The notes under the pieces were generated by a model, which made no database searches, had not been told where the DNA came from, and was given only the letters and a program-made list of their open reading frames with translations. Below, piece after piece: positions 7,001 to 9,228 of a stretch of 9,228 nucleotides of DNA (positions are counted from its first letter, which is position 1; every line of letters starts with the position of its first letter). The DNA lies in assembly GCA_002371755.1 (NCBI GenBank), contig DFGM01000103.1, positions 1-9,228 of the forward strand, in the 5' to 3' direction. The position numbers and the translations under genes were made by a program. Origin of the DNA: Verrucomicrobia bacterium UBA3750 (GTDB taxonomy: Bacteria > Verrucomicrobiota > Kiritimatiellia > RFP12 > UBA1067).

Positions 7001-7774
7001 TCCGGCAGGAATCGTCACGCTCTTCAGACCACTGCAATTGTAAAACGCAGAATCCCTGATGCTCGTCACGCCAACTGGGATCGTCACGCCCGTCAGACCG
7101 CTGCAACCACGGAACGCATCATGCCCGATGCTCATAACGCTGTCCGGGATCGTCACGCTCTTCAGGCCGCTGCAACCGGAAAACGCAGAGTCCCCCATGC
7201 TCGTCACGCCAACCGGGATCGTCACTTCCGTCAGACCGCTGCAACCGGAAAACGCAGAGTCACCGATGCTCGTCACGCCAACCGGGATCGTCACGCTCTT
7301 CAGGCCACTGCAACCGGAAAACGCAGAATCCCCGATATTGGTAACAACCGAAGAATACGATACATTTGTGAGTGACGAATATTGAAATGGAAACACATTA
7401 CGAATTCGCACTTCGAGCACACAATGCGGCACCATCACGCTCTTCAACCCGTTACAATCATAAAACGCATTGCTATTGATATTCGTCACGCCGTCCGGGA
7501 TCGTCACGCTCGTCAGACCGCTGCAACGGTAGAACGCACAATCCCCAATGCTCGTCACATGCTTGCCGCCGAGCGTGGAAGGAATGGTCACGGCACCTGT
7601 CGGGCTGGGTGAGATGGCTGCACTAATATGTCCTTTGTAAATCTCTGCTGTGCCGCCGTTGATGCGATATGTCCATGTGTAGCCCGTAACTGGGTCTGTC
7701 CATTTGTCGGCCTGAACGGCTAATGCCGAAAGAACGGCAAGCCCTGCGATCACGACATGTGTGAACTTTCTCAT
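1046..7774 (-). CDS. Giant secreted protein: BspA-like LRR, BACON array, InlB-type repeats and LamG-like domain
   Basis: The product has 2242 residues. Residues 1-22 form a Sec signal peptide (basic MRK, hydrophobic core, VQA cleavage site). Residues about 70-612 are a BspA-like LRR_5 solenoid of 23-residue units (VTIPxxVTSIGxxAFxxCxGL). Residues 613-677 look like a beta cap. Residues about 704-1391 hold eight BACON-like domains, each with a mid-domain W-I/V-x-hydrophobic strand (DDWISL, APWISV, ASWITV) and ending in a Q-containing strand (FTVTQAG, LTVTQTA). InlB/Flg_new-type repeats follow at 1397-1601, 1744-1805 and 1951-2017 (GYEFAGW, YDFLGW, LYAKW). A beta-sandwich lies at 1605-1735, a YVAGTDP/FFKV module at 1812-1948, and a LamG-like fold at 2022-2235 (HRWSFNGDLTDSAG, NELRIWRKAMTESEL). 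No sorting signal, transmembrane segment or catalytic motif is evident. The likely role is adhesion or glycan binding outside the cell. The start is fixed by the signal peptide and AGAGGAG eight bases upstream. The stop TGA is followed at once by a second TGA in the +1 frame. Confidence 0.92.
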   Translation of the reverse strand: MRKFTHVVIAGLAVLSALAVQADKWTDPVTGYTWTYRINGGTAEIYKGHISAAISPSPTGAVTIPSTLGGKHVTSIGDCAFYRCSGLTSVTIPDGVTNINSNAFYDCNGLKSVMVPHCVLEVRIRNVFPFQYSSLTNVSYSSVVTNIGDSAFSGCSGLKSVTIPVGVTSIGDSAFSGCSGLTEVTIPVGVTSMGDSAFSGCSGLKSVTIPDSVMSIGHDAFRGCSGLTGVTIPVGVTSIRDSAFYNCSGLKSVTIPAGVTNIGVSAFYDCIGLKSVTIPASVTSIGWDAFHGCIGLTDVTIPDGVTNIEPYAFTWCSSLTRVSIPTSVTNLEGTVFYGCSRLTNVTIPQCICANPLSNVFSSSYTNITTITIQPGVTRIGSSAFSDCSRLKSVTIPDSVMSIGSSAFSNCDNSLYDTKTVPGVRLVDGWVIGIQGSQASISGALHLTGVRGIAGNAFWLCKNLTSVTMQDGIKTIGASAFYKCTKLSSVSIPDSMLNIEREAFEECNSALFDTKTISGVNLVDGWVVGATESLPGELDLSGVRGIGQYAFSDCNGLTDVTIGNGVAGIGSYAFKNCACLMNVTILDGVAYVGDEMFFGCASLACISIPASVTKGNVVLDGSRNLGMLKLGYDGYGANTPVKLYVDDELLLSSTGADVYEWRPRLAGVHVLRRVTGPNELIVSVNSTNLLEFARDPEPNPPGAVDTTISLAQTSKTFASAKRSANTFALTSTTGSGTWTASASDDWISLSKTSGAVTEKVSYIVEANTSAQARMGYVYVSGHVHTVIQPGTGVSISSDSIVVDHRGIEQEIVIDTTADGASWYARPEAPWISVWPTSGNGDDSVAVQVAPFYEVATRTGSATIAGETVTITQRGRDMQLMTYTTNVTAAAQFATLAVAALPDVPWSVVSGASWITVSYAGSGLGSSTIDLALAANTSYLSRTGMVVIGTETFTVTQAGTTALSFEIAASSVSVQATATAAKTIKITATPDLPWTITSNRDWLAPISNYRTGAGTKTVAYSVAANPTLASRTGVLTFAPAAESGLPSRTLTVTQTAAVSSIAPESASVSAAATTVSVEVTVDAVVGWTVSSGSGWVTFEGSGSRTGPGTVVLHVGENTSLAARDGSVTIAGHEFPVHQAGGTIGISATSNSVSSAGGNLYIGVTGSANLNWSIQNATDWVTVEGDVSRTGPATLVIRVAANTGTEARSCEIMIGGQKLTIEQAAAGTSVEEDVLVYGADTDIGGFHVKAPDYLTWRTETEADDWIILFSEEESTGSADVEYIVDEIDASCSRIGVLWVGSTPVYICQSSFTTSLSASGREVSRLSGNGQVSVTVGSGNQWCAVSTVPWITLMNSQGTGNGVVQFTYDDNTTGAERTGRIIIADQVFTLTQTAADPSVPRWTITYQNTKGAANPNPNKYDEGSEVSFLALANVNGYTFAGWTPSAISASDKGNKTITASWTPNVYSIAFDANGGESAMDSLPMVYEVPAQLPQNAFSRTGYEFAGWATSAQGNVAYADRATVSNLAVVANATVTLYAKWTPISYSINYANTKGAANSNPATYTIEDEIVFAPLPNVGNYEFLGWSPASLLPGGTGETTVTAQWRLKQEFSLDELLNELGVATMTKGGNANWYSQTSVHHNDSSAWRSGSIGHSQSTWMEISVRGATSVSFWWKVSSESGDDKLSWTLDGTQQEVISGEQAWAHITKSLTSEAHTIRFTYAKDGSATGGDDCGWVGDVLFECQCPETVSLTFDLDGKGTRMGGGELAQTLPFGGTPTAPTVQADFGWQFDGWSLTERYYSDATITATYTAIPYATVDASVTGGTAIRVNAEWVATELDQRFGAGRKEAFVAKFGSDLASALTKKTGKVDGSGNELAVWHDYVAGTDPTDINSTFKAKIEIRDGVPVIEWEPNLNEGGEVRAYAVYGKAGLKDGWHSPTNALDRFFKVDVAMPPTRTVTFNVGGGSAIETVDIRVGQPIGTLPTPTWQGYDFLGWFTEAEGGAAITPETIVTEDLTIYAHWERNVAVDLVHRWSFNGDLTDSAGGQTATTVGGVTTDGSVYSTPGGFSGSAYIDLGNWIVPTNGSPVTIEMWVRQNASVSYGRIYCWGAMPTEGDFSGSNENAPEWLQMRWDGVSTGWDSEVTLKSYSVGVEYHVATVIEPLGNGTWNVTFYQQEASTGATLSSGSVTTKSGWNLQNWRQTDMVLGQTLTTWDYCAKNSYNELRIWRKAMTESELTASAIAGPDADL
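6730..7355. repeat. In-frame 69-bp tandem repeats encoding 23-residue LRR units
   Basis: The plus-strand motif ATCGTCAC or a close variant recurs at 6735, 6804, 6873, 6942, 7011, 7080, 7149, 7218 and 7287, exactly 69 bases apart nine times. The last few units are nearly identical, sharing long stretches around CCAACCGGGATCGTCAC and CAACCGGAAAACGCAGA. Flanking LRR units are out of this register by six bases (6591 and 7500), reflecting irregular repeats. Near-identical in-frame units are prone to recombination, which would change solenoid length without breaking the frame. Confidence 0.85.
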
Positions 7775-7782
7775 CTCAAAAA

Positions 7783-7789
7783 CTCCTCT
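7783..7789 (-). promoter_or_regulatory. Ribosome binding site of the giant gene
   Basis: AGAGGAG on the minus strand ends eight bases before the ATG at 7774-7772. It selects this ATG, which is also the one that opens the signal peptide. Confidence 0.7.
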
Positions 7790-7805
7790 TTAAACTGTTG
7801 TCGTT

Positions 7806-7934
7806 CTACGCGACTTGCGTATCTATCTGGTTGACCAGGTGTACACTACACGCAAGTCTATAGGTCTCGTACTTGCGAATGTTTTTCTGTGTCTTCACCT
7901 TTTCAATTGCTTCTTTTCTTTCTCTGTGCGTCAT
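7806..7934 (-). CDS. Small 42-residue hypothetical protein or leader peptide ahead of the giant gene
   Basis: An ATG at 7934-7932 is preceded by GAAGGAGG (7946-7939) with a four-base spacer, the strongest ribosome binding site in this part of the window. The frame runs 42 codons to TAG at 7808-7806. It ends 31 bases before the giant gene's start, so the two are probably on one transcript. The product begins MTHRERKEAIEKVK, is rich in Lys, Arg and Glu, and is likely helical in its first half; it has one Cys, no signal peptide and no membrane segment. I recognise no family. It could be a genuine small protein, a regulatory leader peptide for the giant gene, or the 3' remnant of something larger. 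The strong ribosome binding site argues against pure chance. The second half of the frame overlaps the inverted repeat at 7812-7858. Confidence 0.5.
   Translation of the reverse strand: MTHRERKEAIEKVKTQKNIRKYETYRLACSVHLVNQIDTQVA
7812..7858. repeat. Nested inverted repeats upstream of the giant gene
   Basis: GACTTGCGT (7812-7820) is the exact reverse complement of ACGCAAGTC (7850-7858). Inside lie a smaller inverted repeat CTGGT-TG-ACCAG (7827-7838) and the palindrome GTGTACAC (7839-7846). A third ACTTGCG occurs at 7870-7876. The outer repeat begins 37 bp upstream of the giant gene's ATG, a position suited to an operator or a leader RNA structure. It also lies in the 42-codon frame, so coding constraint cannot explain the symmetry. 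Confidence 0.5.
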
Positions 7935-7976
7935 CGTGCCTCCTTCTGCAGCATTGCAGCCGGTCACGATTTGAGG

Positions 7977-8012
7977 CTAAAAGAAAACCTCTCTCGTGTT
8001 CCGTGAGAGGTT
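7977..8012 (-). terminator. Intrinsic terminator or attenuator on the minus strand
   Basis: On the minus strand AACCTCTC (8012-8005) pairs with GAGAGGTT (7993-7986), an 8-bp stem that extends by CG/CG across one T-T mismatch. It is followed directly by TTCTTTTAG, the last pairing bases adding to the T-run. It could end transcription coming from the Rpn gene pair about 400 bases upstream. Because it lies only about 40 bases before the 42-codon frame, it could instead act as an attenuator in a leader for the giant gene. Confidence 0.55.
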
Positions 8013-8115
8013 GTGATAGACACCTTGTTGGAAACACAAAAGAGGCAAGCGCGTGTGCGCTTTCTCTGCATAGTGTCGTCCAACTTGAAACTATCCCATT
8101 TCTCACGGCGACGGC

Positions 8116-8298
8116 TTTGCAGCGCAAATTGTCTATCCTCCTTGCGGAGGTCGGCGGATTTCTCGGCTCTCGCTCCCGCTCGGCGTGTTCGCGCGGGCTC
8201 TTGCGACCGCTTCGCGGCTCGGCCTTCGGCCTCGGCCAACCTGACGACTTCGTCGCAGGCGCATCTCCCCATGGGTCGCGAACCCCCGCAAGGGGCGG
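8116..8298. other. Gene-free stretch with a cluster of short GC-rich stem-loops
   Basis: No gene is supported here. Short stems follow one another: TTTGC/GCAAA (8116-8128), CCTCC-TTGC-GGAGG (8137-8150), several CTTCG-centred inverted repeats between about 8207 and 8254 (GCTTCGC, GGCCTTCGGCC, CGACTTCGTCG), and CCCC-GCAA-GGGG (8284-8295), whose loop is of GNRA type. Loops of the UUCG and GNRA kind are typical of structured RNA, but similar motifs also occur in dispersed intergenic repeats. Long open frames cross this stretch on both strands. Their products are Arg/Ala/Ser-rich and resemble no family. Confidence 0.35.
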
Positions 8299-8419
8299 TT
8301 ACCCCCGCCTTATCGTTTTAACTGTCTATGGGCTTTCTCCTTTCATTGTCAGTTTCCACGATTTGAGATTGGTGTTAGAGCGCGTTGATTTCGTCATATC
8401 CCCCGAGCGAAGCGAGCGC

Positions 8420-8806
8420 TTACAGCGTCTCAATGAGGGGTGCGGCGAGGCCGGTGTATTTGGCGATAGTTTCCACGGCCATGCCGTCGGCTTTCATGCT
8501 ACGTAAACAAGACAATTTACCATGATGCTCTCCTGCGACAAAAAGCTTTTTGAACACGTTTATCAATGTATTCTTGACGGTTGCGCCCAATGCACCCTCT
8601 AAATAATGTTGTTCTAGCATTAGGCTATCCCGCAAAGAATCAATCGTATTGCGATAGGCTCTTCGTTCCCTTTCAATCATTGGCTTATTATCGCAAATTT
8701 CAAACAGCCTTTGCATATCTACATAATCCCCCGCATAATCCATCATCTTTTCGCTGATGAAGGCATCTACTTCATCAGCAGGGACATCTATGCATTGGGC
8801 AGTCAT
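8420..8806 (-). CDS. Small hypothetical protein coupled to, and tail-related to, the Rpn-family gene
   Basis: The product has 128 residues. Its ATG (8806-8804) overlaps the stop of the upstream Rpn-family gene as ATGA, so translation is probably coupled. The N-terminal two-thirds is acidic and helical (DEVDAFISEKMMDYAGDYV, then RERRAYRNTIDSLRDS), followed by an FKKLFVAGEHHG segment. The last 25 residues (MKADGMAVETIAKYTGL, ending LIETL) match the short helical tail common at the C-terminus of Rpn-family proteins and parallel the tail of the gene upstream (VEQIAKATGL). No PD-(D/E)XK nuclease motif is visible, so it may be the C-terminal remnant of a second Rpn copy or an accessory protein. No membrane segment or signal peptide is seen. 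No clear terminator directly follows; the nearest candidate is at 7977-8012. Confidence 0.7.
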   Translation of the reverse strand: MTAQCIDVPADEVDAFISEKMMDYAGDYVDMQRLFEICDNKPMIERERRAYRNTIDSLRDSLMLEQHYLEGALGATVKNTLINVFKKLFVAGEHHGKLSCLRSMKADGMAVETIAKYTGLAAPLIETL

Positions 8807-9228
8807 GACGATACAACCTCCTCGACTGTCAAACCAGTAGCCTTTGCAATTTGTTCAACGTCAAGATTCATTGCCTTAAGGTTGTGGGCTGTCTGAAGAA
8901 GTTTTTCCTTGCCTTCGCGCAGACCGGCTTCCTTGCCTTTTGCTTCGCCATCCTTAAGTCCAGCCTTGTAGCTGCGTTCGGGGGCAGAGGCAAGAGTTTT
9001 GGCGACCCGCACGGCGTCCCAAAAGAGATCGTACCCCATCAACTGTTCCCGCGTGTAGGCCGACTCCTCGACAAGTTTCACGGCCTGGCTGATTTCGCTC
9101 GACTCCATGAACTCGTCAGGGACTCGTTCGGTGGTCTTGTTTATCTCGGTCAGGAAACGAAGCCACAACACCGCCATCTTGCGCTCCGCGATGCTTTGCG
9201 GCTTGAACTTCGGCAACTCCACAAACAC
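8803..9228 (-). CDS. Rpn-family recombination-promoting nuclease/putative transposase, C-terminal part (truncated by window edge)
   Basis: Only 141 C-terminal residues are present. The frame is open to base 9228 and its first codon there is an internal GTG, so the true start and the PD-(D/E)XK nuclease core lie beyond the right edge. What is visible matches the region after the core in this family: a strand-like VFVELPKFKP, the helix WLRFLTEINK, and SAYTREQLMGYDLFWDAVR. A Gly/Lys/Glu-rich stretch follows (KAGLKDGEAKGKEAGLREGK), then the terminal VEQIAKATGLTVEEV tail. Known family members are DNA endonucleases that raise RecA-independent recombination and often occur in many copies per genome. 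The catalytic residues cannot be checked here. The stop overlaps the start of the next gene by four bases (ATGA). Confidence 0.8.
   Translation of the reverse strand: MFVELPKFKPQSIAERKMAVLWLRFLTEINKTTERVPDEFMESSEISQAVKLVEESAYTREQLMGYDLFWDAVRVAKTLASAPERSYKAGLKDGEAKGKEAGLREGKEKLLQTAHNLKAMNLDVEQIAKATGLTVEEVVSS

Noticed and set aside
7059..7385. Plus-strand repetitive frame with repeated VTPTGIVTPVRPLQPENAE-like units
   Set aside because: It is the antisense of the 69-bp LRR repeats, which necessarily produce periodic peptides in every open frame.
7964..8272. Minus-strand frame of 102 codons in the stem-loop region
   Set aside because: No Shine-Dalgarno before its ATG, composition dominated by Arg and Ala from GC-rich stems, and it overlaps the terminator hairpin.
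7889..8506. Plus-strand frame of 205 codons through the upstream intergenic stretch
   Set aside because: No ribosome binding site, Ser/Leu/Arg-rich with no family resemblance, and it runs into the 3' end of the minus-strand gene at 8420.

Overview
The window is a stretch of moderately GC-rich bacterial chromosome. It is dominated by one minus-strand gene for a giant secreted repeat protein of 2242 residues. Its domain mix is a BspA-like leucine-rich repeat solenoid, eight BACON-like beta-domains, InlB/Flg_new-type repeats and a C-terminal LamG-like domain. This mix, plus an Rpn-family (PD-(D/E)XK) gene nearby, fits a gut- or rumen-associated member of the PVC group such as Kiritimatiellota or Lentisphaerota, with Bacteroidota less likely. 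That assignment rests on recalled family distribution, not on a search.

Layout from left to right. Bases 1-4 hold only the start codon of a minus-strand gene that leaves the window to the left, with a strong Shine-Dalgarno, a leader hairpin (23-52), a small palindrome (54-65) and a possible promoter (117-146). Upstream of that promoter, 208-361 is a strictly 22-bp-periodic array of seven palindromic sites with core CCAATGSSCATTGG; a perfect 36-bp palindrome (274-309) sits in its middle. Bases 362-556 contain no gene I can support, but hold a strong hairpin (471-500) and a weak terminator-like hairpin (511-532). Bases 557-1041 are a decayed 3' fragment of a second giant-protein gene: its module matches one inside the main protein, it lacks a start, and it carries an apparent one-base frameshift.

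Bases 1046-7774 are the giant gene (minus). Upstream of it, 7775-8419 contains a 42-codon reading frame with a strong Shine-Dalgarno (7806-7934), an inverted repeat within that frame (7812-7858), a minus-strand terminator-like hairpin (7977-8012) and a cluster of short GC-rich stem-loops (8116-8298). Bases 8420-9228 hold two ATGA-overlapping minus-strand genes: the C-terminal part of an Rpn-family nuclease/putative transposase, cut by the right edge, followed by a small protein with a related C-terminal tail.

Every gene I can support is on the minus strand. The giant protein has a Sec signal peptide and only extracytoplasmic-type beta modules, so it is most likely a secreted or surface adhesin or glycan-binding protein. 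The most unusual features are the 22-bp palindrome array, the domain-module relic downstream of the giant gene, and the overlooked 42-codon frame directly upstream of it.
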